Source: Oculatella sp. LEGE 06141
GTDB lineage: Bacteria; Cyanobacteriota; Cyanobacteriia; Elainellales; Elainellaceae
NCBI RefSeq assembly: GCF_015207605.1
Contig: NZ_JADEWO010000023.1
Span: 1-64,000, forward strand
Length of the DNA: 64,000 nt
Reading direction: 5' to 3'
This document shows, one piece after another, positions 23,840 to 32,326 of the stretch; positions within the stretch are counted from its first letter, which is position 1, and every line of letters begins with the position of its first letter. A model generated the notes under the pieces. It saw only the letters and a program-made list of their open reading frames with translations, was not told the origin of the DNA and searched no databases. The position numbers and the translations under genes are program-made.

Positions 23840-26113
23840 TTAATCCTCTCCTAAATCCATCGTAAGCCGTTCTTTTAGCGCGGCAACCTTTTCCTTATTA
23901 AGGCGGTAAATTTCAGCGCCAGCCATGCCCACCAGATGACCTTGAATATAGTCAATACCGATCGCTTTAACGTACGCCAAACTGATGCGAACACTTTCAT
24001 CAAACCCTTCTAATATGATTTGGGGTGGGCTTTGGTTATCAGTATGGACCAGTTCATGTACAAATTTAATAATGACTTCGCTATGTTTGTGGTGAAGAAT
24101 TTCTCGATCAATCTTGATATAAGGCAGCTCTAGTTTAGTTAAGCGAGAAATTGAACCGTATCCAACTCCAAAGTCATCGATCGCAAATCGTATTCCCTTA
24201 TTAACATATTTCTGCAACTCCTTTCTAGCTTTAAGCAGTGATTCTGGGTCGTTACCCTCTGCTAGTAGCTTCGTTTTTTCTGAGATTTCTAAAATTAGAT
24301 TCTTCCTGAGAAAATCATACTTTTCCATCATTGAAAAAGCTTTTTCACGGTATGCCCTCCTCATCAAGGAGGCAGGATAGACATTAACTGATAATGGGAC
24401 AATTTCATATCCCCGGTTCATCTTTGCTTGTTTTCGAGCTTCAATATACGTCTCAATGGCAGTTTCCAGGAAATGAATATCTAACTCAATAGTAAAGTGA
24501 TCGCCCCAAAGCTCTACCGTCTGAAACAAGTCGGAAGGAGCATGTAATTTGTCTGGATCTCTAGCTAACGCTTCCCAACTGGAAATAGACAGATTGCTGA
24601 AGCAAAAGATTGGCTCAAAATGAACAATCATTGTTTTGAGGCGTTCATCAAACAACTCAAACCTGCGATTGTAGAAAGATAGGGGCACAAAACCATACGT
24701 TCTTTTTAGGTCGTCCAGCAATGCAGCTTCCACTAGTGACGGTTGAGCGATCGCTTGTTGGCTGGCGTGATAAAATGCAGCCAGAATTTTTCCATACGGT
24801 TCTTTCAGAAAATGAGAGTCTTGGAGGATACCGCAAACCACCATAAATTCGGCTTGTCGAGAGGTGGCTGGCAAAGGGATGACAACAGAAGCCTTGACAC
24901 CCTCCTCAGTTTCTTCGCTATAAATTTTATAGATCCCATGATGAATTGGGTTGAAGATTTCCTCTACTGAAATCGTAGATAGAATAGTTGACTTCAACGT
25001 ATCAAGGTAATCAGAGTGGTTTATTGCTTCATCTAGTTCACTTTGGGCAGACACTATCCAACTGTTTTGCCGCTGCTCTCGCAGTACAAACACAAATTCC
25101 GCATTGGATGCTCGCCGAATGGCATTCAGGCTATCCGTAGCAACGTTGGGATTGAAAGTTACATTAGCATCTACAGCCAGAGATTTAGTAAACGTCTTAC
25201 TGCTTAAGTGATTAATTAAGTTCTGGATCAGCAATTCATACGGTTCTAGGAGGTTATGCAACGGGGAAAAACTTGGGCGTACTGACTCATTGTCATCCAG
25301 CGATTTTGAAGTGGATAATACAACCTCACCCAGATCAATCTTTGTAATTGGCTCCTCAGGTGGCGGCTCGTCTGACTGCGATCGAGCAATGATAATATCA
25401 AAGCCCATATCCTTCATCACAATCAGCTTAGGACTCATCGTAGGAACGACATCCCTCACGTTGCGCGAAACATACTCATGTAGCTCCAGTATTGAAATAA
25501 AACCGTCTGCATTTTCATCAGCCGCACCCGTCTCAATTCCTTCTACAATGTAGCGAGTGTAAACCGATAGATCTTCCCCCTGCTGTTCAAACGAATACTG
25601 GGTAGAGCTAGAGGAGGCAAGGACGACACGACCTTCTGCACCTAATTGAGTTTGCAAATCAACAAATCCATCATCTCGCGCCAGAAGAATTGGATCAAAT
25701 GCTCCACTGAAACAACAATCTAAAATAATTCCTTGTCGTTTAGCACGGCTTCCATTCATCACTTCATGAACAAACCCTGCGGATACAGCCGTTGCCTTAA
25801 TTAACTCATTTCTGTTGTTTTTGCGCGTCGTTTTGGTAGCAAAGTAAAGCTTTCCCTGCTCATCTTTGACACCATGCCCTGAAAAAAATAGGATTACCAG
25901 ATCGTCTTTGCTGCGTGTAGAAAACAAAACCTCGATTTCTTCCCGCATCGTTTGTGGATCGGGGTTGATTAAGCTGCTAACTTCATCAAAACCACCCATT
26001 TTGGGGTGTTCAAAGACCCGCTGTAATGCCGCTATATCATTGACCGCAGCAGGAAGCGGATTAAACCCAGACTGGTAATCACTCACCCCAATTAGCAGCG
26101 CAACTTTCGCCAT
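23840..26113 (-). CDS. Caspase-like (C14) peptidase fused to an EAL phosphodiesterase domain
   Basis: Protein of 757 residues. Residues 1-240 are an orthocaspase-type p20/p10 region: FFSGHGVKD (His80), DCCFSGAF (Cys133/134), then a canonical EF-hand loop with Asp199, Asn201, Asp203, Gly204 and Glu210 (DENADGFISILELHEYV). Residues about 300-470 resemble a GAF-type sensory region. The C-terminal 270 residues are an EAL domain with all key residues visible: SWEALAR, LSVNV, LILEISE, IDDFGVGY, IKIDRE, ILEGFD and YIQGH. Expected activities: Arg/Lys-specific proteolysis and c-di-GMP hydrolysis. It stands alone on the minus strand with a start at 26113. Confidence 0.85.
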   Translation of the reverse strand: MAKVALLIGVSDYQSGFNPLPAAVNDIAALQRVFEHPKMGGFDEVSSLINPDPQTMREEIEVLFSTRSKDDLVILFFSGHGVKDEQGKLYFATKTTRKNNRNELIKATAVSAGFVHEVMNGSRAKRQGIILDCCFSGAFDPILLARDDGFVDLQTQLGAEGRVVLASSSSTQYSFEQQGEDLSVYTRYIVEGIETGAADENADGFISILELHEYVSRNVRDVVPTMSPKLIVMKDMGFDIIIARSQSDEPPPEEPITKIDLGEVVLSTSKSLDDNESVRPSFSPLHNLLEPYELLIQNLINHLSSKTFTKSLAVDANVTFNPNVATDSLNAIRRASNAEFVFVLREQRQNSWIVSAQSELDEAINHSDYLDTLKSTILSTISVEEIFNPIHHGIYKIYSEETEEGVKASVVIPLPATSRQAEFMVVCGILQDSHFLKEPYGKILAAFYHASQQAIAQPSLVEAALLDDLKRTYGFVPLSFYNRRFELFDERLKTMIVHFEPIFCFSNLSISSWEALARDPDKLHAPSDLFQTVELWGDHFTIELDIHFLETAIETYIEARKQAKMNRGYEIVPLSVNVYPASLMRRAYREKAFSMMEKYDFLRKNLILEISEKTKLLAEGNDPESLLKARKELQKYVNKGIRFAIDDFGVGYGSISRLTKLELPYIKIDREILHHKHSEVIIKFVHELVHTDNQSPPQIILEGFDESVRISLAYVKAIGIDYIQGHLVGMAGAEIYRLNKEKVAALKERLTMDLGED

Positions 26114-26385
26114 ATCTGACCTACAAAACTTTTATGGTGCGGACGTAGCTTAACGAGCTACAGACGACTATACAAAGCAGAAAGCTTTCTATTCCTCATT
26201 TTTGTTTTACGTAAGGTAAAGACATAATAGAGGAACTATTCACCGTTTTTCTCGCATAAACAGCAAATCTTAAGAAGCATGACGCTGACTGTTACACTCG
26301 CATCTGTCCAAGTTCTGCTTGACTGACAAAACTGTTTGGGAGCATGTCACCTTTTCATAAGCAATAGTGCTTAGTCAGTAGGGAG
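26114..26385. other. Intergenic upstream of the caspase-EAL gene
   Basis: It must hold the promoter of the minus-strand gene. No obvious dyad or terminator seen. IS debris begins at about 26386. Confidence 0.4.
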
Positions 26386-26660
26386 TAGTGAACCAATTAG
26401 CCCATTGAGATAAGCACAGCGATGAGCTAACACTTGCGCGACATTCTCACGATTCCATTGCGCGCTGAAATTTGTACTCGACGACCAATCTGCTTGATGG
26501 CGGATTCCACAGCCCCTGAACCAATCGAGTACAGGCCTTCTGCTGCAAAATATTCGTAATTCACAATGCGGTGGCGATGTTTGAGCAGATACTCACAAAA
26601 ATTCTTTGCCTGTTTTTGTCTGCAATCTTTGAACAAGGCAATCGCCTTTTTGATCCTCCA
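26386..26660 (-). pseudogene. ISKra4-family transposase C-terminal fragment, frameshifted
   Basis: The minus frame from 26636 reads FCEYLLKHRHRIVNYEYF then YSIGSGAVESAIKQIGRRVQIS, matching the 15690-15960 copy. It then shifts frame: QWNRENV and LAHRCAYLNGLIG are found in another frame down to about 26386. The N-terminal part is missing. It abuts a truncated RTX gene, so the insertion probably cut that gene. Confidence 0.75.
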
Positions 26661-26675
26661 GACTGTCCACCGTGA

Positions 26676-27233
26676 GACTCAAAAAAGTTTTCTGCACCAC
26701 TAAGGTCTGGCACCTTTGAATTTGTCGGCAGATTTGGCGACGATTTAATTCAAGGCGCAAGTCAAAACGATTTGCTCTACGGCGGTTTTAATTCCGATAG
26801 ATCTTTAACCGATGGCGCATTGACCTACGAAGATGATGGATTTGATATTCTACAAGGCGGTAAAGGCGATGACCTACTTAACGGTGGCAGTGGCAACGAT
26901 GTCCTTGACGGTGGCGGTTTCAACTACGATAGCAATCTCAATGTAACGGGTGTTATCGTCGATGATGGTACTGACATTCTAATTGGTGGTTCTGGAAACG
27001 ATACTTTTGTCTTCAATACTCCCGAAACTGGAATTGATGTAATTAGGGACTTCACGGTGTTGGTGGATAAAATTCGAATCAACCAAGCCAATTTTGGTGC
27101 AACAGGTATTAGTGATTTCTCCTTCGACCAAACTAATGGTGCTTTATCCTTTGGCTCTCAGCAGTTTGCAACGTTAGAAAACTTTGCGACTTTACAAAAC
27201 TTTGATACCAACCGCGATATCCAGCTTGTCTAA
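26676..27233 (+). pseudogene. RTX (hemolysin-type Ca2+-binding repeat) protein, N-terminally truncated
   Basis: The frame opens after a stop at 26673 without a proper start. It contains nonapeptide repeats of GGxGxDxLx type: LQGGKGDDLLNGGSGNDVLDGGG and LIGGSGNDTFVF, followed by the usual terminal DVIRDF element and a Phe/Asn-rich end. Such repeats fold as Ca2+-binding beta-rolls in secreted proteins and end in an uncleaved type-I secretion signal. The N-terminal portion was lost at the ISKra4 junction near 26670-26700. Confidence 0.75.
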
Positions 27234-27252
27234 CAGTGTGCGTTTCTCTGTT

Positions 27253-27388
27253 AGGGGGAATTGAAGGGTTCAAGGAGATTTTGGGGATAACCGTTAATTG
27301 ACGTTACGAAATTATGTTTCTGTAAACCTTGTTGTGAAAAGGTTTCAGGCTTATTGCACTTCGTAACAGCAACCCTTCAATTCCCCCT
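27253..27388. repeat. 136-bp element with 18-bp perfect inverted ends and nested stems
   Basis: Ends AGGGGGAATTGAAGGGTT (27253-27270) and its exact complement (27371-27388). Inside, GTTACGAA (27303-27310) pairs with TTCGTAAC (27360-27367), and AAACCTT (27324-27330) with AAGGTTT (27339-27345). It could fold into one long cruciform. Non-coding and MITE-like. It follows the RTX remnant. Confidence 0.75.
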
Positions 27389-27476
27389 TGTAAGATTGGG
27401 ACAGGCTTCTAGCTGTTGTGGACAGGATACCCACCCTACACATCAATTAGGATTGCTGTGGTTTAGTCAACGTTTC

Positions 27477-27767
27477 TTAGGGAGTGGAAAAACGCTGACA
27501 TCGAATAGCCTTAACGTTCCGCATATAATCCAACTCAGCTTCAAAACCAGAAGGGCAGAGAACATACACTGTATTCTCAGGTTGGCTGATAATCAAGCGG
27601 TAAGCGGGTGGAACACCTTCAGAACTTTCGATCGCTTCAATTCTGGGAATCGGCTGTGAATAGACCTGAGCCAGGGATGGAAAGTTGAACAGCAAAAACA
27701 GGCTGAGCAGGATGGTTGCTGAGGCAATTAGCGGAAAGCGTTGGAAGGTAGAGAGAATCTTGTTCAT
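27477..27767 (-). CDS. Hypothetical small exported protein
   Basis: Protein of 96 residues with a clear signal peptide (NKILSTFQRFPLIASATILL, hydrophobic to about 33, cleavage near SLA). The mature part has RLIISQPENTVYVLCPSGFEAELDYM and RCQRF, with two cysteines about 20 residues apart. It is likely periplasmic. No family recognised. Start ATG 27767. Confidence 0.6.
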   Translation of the reverse strand: MNKILSTFQRFPLIASATILLSLFLLFNFPSLAQVYSQPIPRIEAIESSEGVPPAYRLIISQPENTVYVLCPSGFEAELDYMRNVKAIRCQRFSTP

Positions 27768-27847
27768 TGGATGATTTCCTCATGAGTTTCTTGAGTGATT
27801 ATTTGATAGTTGTTGGGCAATGTTTTGCCTGTGCGAAGCACATATCG

Positions 27848-28132
27848 TCAGAGCCGCTTAAGCACTAAGGCACCTGTAGGGGGCTGTGTTCTGGTAAAGC
27901 TTGTTGGCTGGAAGAAATGTGCTGGACAGTACACTCCTCTGTGCGCTTCTCTCCTCGCATCTCGCGTTAGCAAGGATTTGACAGACACCTCGTCGTTAAT
28001 GACAGCGCTCGTGCAGGTGACCGTGATATCCCGCGCTTCTCAATTGCCGCCATTGGCAGACGCTGTACATCCGCCCATCGCCAAGCCTGCGATCGCCAAA
28101 GGTATTAAAAGAAAGCGATTTTCATACCGCAT
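27848..28132 (-). pseudogene. Small lipoprotein gene with an in-frame TGA
   Basis: From ATG 28132 (AGGA five bases upstream) the frame encodes a lipoprotein signal, RFLLIPLAIAGLAMGGC, with Cys22 as lipid site, then stops at TGA 28040-28042 after 30 residues. The same frame then stays open for 63 further codons (EARDITVTCTSAVIND...) to 27848. Either a single nonsense change broke a 94-residue lipoprotein, or a 30-residue lipopeptide is made. Family unknown. Confidence 0.5.
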
Positions 28133-28158
28133 GTTGTCCTGTGTTGCTTCATACCCAT

Positions 28159-30306
28159 TTATTTCCCATCTCTGACCTCCAACCCCGTCCAGTGAGCCGC
28201 AAAAGCCCACATGTCCGCCGTTTCCTCAATGATCTTGTCGATGGGCTTGCCTGCTCCATGTCCCGCCCGCGTCTCAATTCGGGCAAGGTGGGGCTTGTCA
28301 CCAATCTCCGCTGCCTGGAGCGCTGCGACATATTTGAAGGTGTGTCCCGGCACCACGCGATCGTCCGTGTCGGCAGTGGTGGCAAGGATTGCGGGATAGG
28401 CCCTGCTGGACTGGATGTTGTGATACGGCGAATAGCTCAAGAGGTTGTGGAAATCCGCTTCCTGTGCCGGAGACCCAAACTCGTCTACCCATGTTTTCCC
28501 GCTCGTGAACTGGTCGAAGCGGAGCATGTCCATCACCCCGACCTGGGGCAGCGCAGCAGCGAACAGATCCGGTCGCTGATTGACTGCTGCACCGATCAGG
28601 AGTCCGCCATTCGATCCGCCCTGAATCGCCAAGCCGTCTTGGGGCGTGATGCCCTGCGCCTTGAGATACTCGCCCGCCGCGATGAAATCGTCAAAGACGT
28701 TCTGCTTGTTCTGACGACGACCGGCTTCGTGCCATGCCATGCCATATTCGGAGCCACCGCGAATATTGGCGATCGCGTACACTCCGCCCTGTTCGACCCA
28801 CCCCAGAGGCTCCGGCGAGAAAGCGGGAACCAGAGGGATGCCATATCCACCATAGGCATAGAGCAGGGTCGGTGCCGGACGGGTCACATCCTGGCGTCGG
28901 ACGATAAACATTGGGACACGGGTGCCATCCTTTGAATTGTAGAACCGCTGTTCGACTGCGATCTGGCTGAGATCGATCGCCACTTTGGGTTGTGCCCACA
29001 TCCGCGCCGTGTTGCTGGCGACATCGTATCGATAGATCACGTCCGGAGCGTTGAAGCTGGTGAAGACAAAGAAGGTTTCCGGGTCGCTCTGGTCGCCCTT
29101 AAACCCGCCAGCCGTGCCGATACCGGGCAGTTTCACCACACCATCAGCCTTGCCATCGAGCGTGTAGCGTCGAACTTCTGTTTTCACGTCAGCCAGATAG
29201 GAGATCAGCAACCGTCCGCCGACCAGCGACGCATTGAGCAGAACCGAATCCTGTTCCGGCACCACATCCGTGATCACCGGATTGGCAGCAGCAATGTCCA
29301 TCATCATCACCTTGAAGCGCGGCGCGTCCTGACTAGTCGCGAGGAAGAACGTCGTCCCCACATTGCCGACGACACTCCATTGATGATCGAGATTATCGAC
29401 CAGTTTGCGAGGCTGCCAATCAGCGCTCTGGAGATCCACCACGGTCAGTGTGTTGGTCGCTGAAATGGGCGTAGAAGCGATCGCGAGATAACGCCCGTCT
29501 TCGGTGATGCTCAAGGTATGCAGCATGTTTGGCTGATCTGGGGTGGCATAGACCAGTCGATCGTGTGCCTGGGGGGTGCCGATCGCATGAAAATAGACGG
29601 CATGGTTGGCTACATTCGCCTGGGACTCAGTGCCCTGTGTTGGTTCAGGGTAACGGCTGTAGAAAAAGCCAGATCCGTCCTGAGTCCAGGCGATGCTGGT
29701 AAACCTTGCCCATTTAACTTCATCGTCGAGTACTTTGCCCGTGTCCACGTCCAGTACCCGAATCGTGCGCCAGTCCGTGCCGCCATCCTGCACTGCGTAA
29801 GCTACGCGCTGACCGTCGTCAGATACCGACCATTCGGCAAGGGCGATCGCCCCGTCCTCTGCCCAAGTGTTTGGATCGATCAACACACGCCCTGCGCCAT
29901 CCACGCTGTCACGGACATAGAGAACCTGTTGATTCTGAAGTCCAGAATTATGGAGGTAGAAATACTGCCCACCCTTTTTGACCGGAATAGAGAACCGCTC
30001 ATAGTTATACAACTGTTTCAGCCGATCCCTGAAAATCTCTCGACCGGGCAGTGTATTGAGATGAGCATGGGTGACTTTGTTTTGCGCTTCGACCCAGGCA
30101 GCAACTTCCTGATCGTTGCGGACATCGTTTTCTAGCCAGCGATAGGGGTCAGCGATCGCCTGTCCGAAATGTTCTTCGACGACATCGACTCGTCTGGTTT
30201 CAGGATAGTTGATTGTAGTAGATATCATTGTTGTGAACTCCGTGCAAGCGGAGGCAAAATGGGTGGTAAAGAGTAGCGCGATCGCAAAAAGGATTGCGCG
30301 GCGCAT
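28159..30306 (-). CDS. Prolyl oligopeptidase family serine peptidase (S9A), exported
   Basis: Peptidase of about 715 residues from ATG 30306, which begins a signal peptide (RRAILFAIALLFTTHFASA); the frame is open to 30393 but the extension is unlikely. An N-terminal beta-propeller (PYRWLENDVRNDQEVAAWVEAQN to about 430) precedes the alpha/beta hydrolase domain with GGSNGG (catalytic Ser), DTDDRVVPGH (Asp) and RAGHGAGKP (His). It cuts after proline in short peptides, here in the periplasm. The base composition is GC-richer than its neighbours, hinting at transfer. Confidence 0.9.
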   Translation of the reverse strand: MRRAILFAIALLFTTHFASACTEFTTMISTTINYPETRRVDVVEEHFGQAIADPYRWLENDVRNDQEVAAWVEAQNKVTHAHLNTLPGREIFRDRLKQLYNYERFSIPVKKGGQYFYLHNSGLQNQQVLYVRDSVDGAGRVLIDPNTWAEDGAIALAEWSVSDDGQRVAYAVQDGGTDWRTIRVLDVDTGKVLDDEVKWARFTSIAWTQDGSGFFYSRYPEPTQGTESQANVANHAVYFHAIGTPQAHDRLVYATPDQPNMLHTLSITEDGRYLAIASTPISATNTLTVVDLQSADWQPRKLVDNLDHQWSVVGNVGTTFFLATSQDAPRFKVMMMDIAAANPVITDVVPEQDSVLLNASLVGGRLLISYLADVKTEVRRYTLDGKADGVVKLPGIGTAGGFKGDQSDPETFFVFTSFNAPDVIYRYDVASNTARMWAQPKVAIDLSQIAVEQRFYNSKDGTRVPMFIVRRQDVTRPAPTLLYAYGGYGIPLVPAFSPEPLGWVEQGGVYAIANIRGGSEYGMAWHEAGRRQNKQNVFDDFIAAGEYLKAQGITPQDGLAIQGGSNGGLLIGAAVNQRPDLFAAALPQVGVMDMLRFDQFTSGKTWVDEFGSPAQEADFHNLLSYSPYHNIQSSRAYPAILATTADTDDRVVPGHTFKYVAALQAAEIGDKPHLARIETRAGHGAGKPIDKIIEETADMWAFAAHWTGLEVRDGK

Positions 30307-30435
30307 TGATATTTCTATCTTTTGAAATGAGAGTCGAAATCCAAAGAGATTGAATTCCAGTAATTCTTGTCGTGATTTTGCAGTTTTGAACATGTCATCG
30401 ACCTACGTAACCTGATTGCCTGACAAATCTTTCAA

Positions 30436-30514
30436 CGTAGGTTGGGTGGGGCAGGGCAAAACCCAATGCCTGTCTTGATCCTGTTGGGTTCCGCTGCACT
30501 TCACCCAACCTACG
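30436..30514. repeat. Inverted-repeat element, CGTAGGTTGGGTG type
   Basis: CGTAGGTTGGGTG (30436-30448) and its exact complement (30502-30514), with inner ACCCAA/TTGGGT pairing. This is a widespread small palindromic intergenic element in cyanobacteria. The flanking minus frame (about 30530-30589) reads like the end of a small AEDIRAAVDFAREQI-type protein, possibly a DUF433 remnant. Confidence 0.65.
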
Positions 30515-30589
30515 ATCTATCTGCTCACGGGCAAAATCGACGGCAGCCCTGATATCTTCCGCGTCAACACAGCATACTCCGCCATTCAT

Positions 30590-30844
30590 TATCCTTTGTG
30601 ATTGAAGGTAAGTTTACGTGAACAACTCACGCTTAAAAACAGCCTTCCAAGCCACTTCTGGAAGTTCGCTCAATCGCAATCGAGTTACAATGTCGTTTTC
30701 ATCGGTTTCAAACACGATACGGTAGTTGCGATCGCTCGGTTGGTATATGTAAGTCAGGCAATGGACACCCTGAACATATTCATGCGGTTACACTTCAATA
30801 CCTTATAAAGGTAAACACGAACATTGCATCAACGTATCACCCAG
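30590..30844. other. Intergenic with a possible gene remnant
   Basis: On the minus strand a frame without a start reads YIYQPSDRNYRIVFETDEND then IVTRLRLSELPEVAWKAVF and stops at about 30617. It looks protein-like but belongs to no family I recognise. It is probably the tail of a lost gene. Confidence 0.35.
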
Positions 30845-31114
30845 TCACATCACTGTTCGATTGCTAAATTTCTGTTTTAGCAATGAGCGGAAGTTTTTCT
30901 TCTTGACAGGTTCTTGCAAAGCTTCTGAGAGCGATCGCCACAGTTGGGCACCTGCCTCTCGAATGTAGCAATCATCATAACCTGCTTCTTTGGCGATCGC
31001 TCTATATTCTTTACCATTCCAAGAGTGATGAAACACCACTACTTTGACAGAGGTTAGTGTTCCTGGTGGTAAAATTTGCTCTACAACTTCCAGTGCTTCT
31101 TCAGAAGTCATCAT
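30845..31114 (-). CDS. Stand-alone vMAP-type N-terminal HTH domain protein
   Basis: Protein of 89 residues: SEEALEVVEQILPPGTLTSVK, VFHHSWNGKEYRAIAKEAGY, DDCYIREAGAQLWRSLSEAL and KKNFRSLLKQ. This pattern is the vWA-MoxR-associated protein N-terminal HTH (vMAP) domain, which in cyanobacteria normally sits at the front of large NACHT/WD40 or signalling proteins. Here it ends after the domain. Start at ATG 31114 or 31111 behind AGGAGG, which overlaps the stop of the LuxR gene. Third gene of the SnoaL-LuxR-vMAP operon. It is likely an adaptor or DNA/protein-binding module. Confidence 0.8.
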   Translation of the reverse strand: MMTSEEALEVVEQILPPGTLTSVKVVVFHHSWNGKEYRAIAKEAGYDDCYIREAGAQLWRSLSEALQEPVKKKNFRSLLKQKFSNRTVM

Positions 31115-31122
31115 TGAACCTC

Positions 31123-31359
31123 CTAAATCAGCCCTTGACGGAAAGCAACTACAGCAGCCTGTACACGATGGTCAACTCCAAGTTTGTTGAAGATACCACG
31201 GACATGAGTTTTTATAGTGTTGTGGCTCAGATATAGATGGGCTGCAATTTCAGAATTACTTTGACCTTCCGCCATGAGTTTTAAAACTTCCAATTCACGA
31301 ACAGAGAGGTTGTGAGTAGGCGTTAAAGGCATTGAGGAGGAATAGTTTGTTCTTTTCAT
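31123..31359 (-). CDS. HTH-only LuxR/NarL-type regulator
   Basis: Protein of 78 residues with essentially only a GerE-type HTH: LSVRELEVLKLMAEGQSNSEIA and HLYLSHNTIKTHVRGIFNKLGV, then a short tail. There is no receiver or ligand domain. Its ATG overlaps the stop codon of the SnoaL gene (ATGA, 31356-31359), so translation is probably coupled. It should bind DNA as a dimer, perhaps controlled by the neighbouring proteins. Confidence 0.85.
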   Translation of the reverse strand: MKRTNYSSSMPLTPTHNLSVRELEVLKLMAEGQSNSEIAAHLYLSHNTIKTHVRGIFNKLGVDHRVQAAVVAFRQGLI

Positions 31360-31718
31360 GAAAACCTCTGACTTTTTTTGATGACGAAAGCCCTTAATTC
31401 GACCATCTGACCGTCGCGAAAACGCCAGATGTCGCAGTACGAGTAATCATCCGCCTTCCCGTTTTCGTCTTTCATTGTGATATCGCCAATTGCCGTGACG
31501 AAATCACCTTCAGCGATGAAGTGAGCGACTCTAAACTTGGGCGGCTCTACGTAGGTCGTTGCCATCCATTGACGAACGGCTTCTTTTCCGTTCAGGGTTC
31601 TGTCGCCTACAAATATCCATTCCGTGTCGTCGGCGCAGAATGACAAGAATCCTTCATAGTTGCCTTTGGCGATCGCTGCATTTGCCGCTTCTAAGATGGC
31701 TTTATTGTTCTCTGACAT
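31356..31718 (-). CDS. SnoaL-like / NTF2-family protein
   Basis: About 120 residues from ATG 31718; the longer frame to 31787 has no support. SnoaL fold signature: KAILEAANAAIAKGNYEGFL, FCADDTEWIFVGDRTLNGKEAVRQW and DDYSYCDIWRFRDGQMVELRAF. It could be a small-molecule binder or a hydrolase/isomerase. First gene of a tight three-gene operon with the LuxR-HTH and vMAP genes. Confidence 0.85.
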   Translation of the reverse strand: MSENNKAILEAANAAIAKGNYEGFLSFCADDTEWIFVGDRTLNGKEAVRQWMATTYVEPPKFRVAHFIAEGDFVTAIGDITMKDENGKADDYSYCDIWRFRDGQMVELRAFVIKKSQRFS

Positions 31719-31799
31719 CTGAATCTCTTCTGTACATACCCGATGAAACGCTCGCTCCAAACAGGTTTTAGCTCGTGAGCATTGCATATTCTACTGGCT

Positions 31800-32219
31800 C
31801 TATTGTTTCCAGGGGAGCGGCGATCGATAGGGGTTTTCGCGCATATCCAGGACTTCCCAAGTTGTAGGATTGACTTGCCCTGTAACTGAGATTTCGTACC
31901 GTTGCTGTAAATCTCGTATTGCAGAAGCTGTAATTTCACCAAAGATGCCATCGACGATCGCACCATTTGGATTGCCTAATCTTACGCCTGCGGCTCCTAA
32001 AAAGCCATTGTCTGAAAGAATTTGCTGCAACAGTTCCACGTTTCTACCACGATCTCCCTGGCGCAAGGTGGGTAAGGTTAAATCAGTGTAGGCAGTTGCG
32101 ATCAAAACGGGTAATGGTTGCTGTGAAGAAATGCGGTGTGCGATCGCGGGATGAGTAAATGAACCTCCAAGCAATCCTGTAGCGATCGTGAGTAATCCGA
32201 AAATGGTTTGAAGTTTCAT
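31800..32219 (-). CDS. Exported peptidoglycan-binding domain protein
   Basis: Protein of 139 residues with a signal peptide (1-27, ending AIA) and one PG_binding_1 domain: LPTLRQGDRGRNVELLQQIL and DGIFGEITASAIRDLQQRYE, then TGQVNPTTWEVL. No catalytic domain is attached. It probably anchors to, or senses, the cell wall. Own start at ATG 32219. Confidence 0.9.
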   Translation of the reverse strand: MKLQTIFGLLTIATGLLGGSFTHPAIAHRISSQQPLPVLIATAYTDLTLPTLRQGDRGRNVELLQQILSDNGFLGAAGVRLGNPNGAIVDGIFGEITASAIRDLQQRYEISVTGQVNPTTWEVLDMRENPYRSPLPWKQ

Positions 32220-32326
32220 GATTGTCCTCCTGATGGATCAGTTTTAGTTGGCATCAATTTCGTGTTGGAGTGATTACTCCATCTGCTTGCTCCGATCGGT
32301 GTAGAGCAGCGCTGTCGCTGATGCGA

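Noticed and set aside
28141-28935. 264-codon plus-strand frame
   Set aside because: Antisense of the prolyl oligopeptidase catalytic domain; no domain, no RBS.
29518-30135. 205-codon plus-strand frame
   Set aside because: Antisense of the prolyl oligopeptidase propeller; GC-driven shadow.
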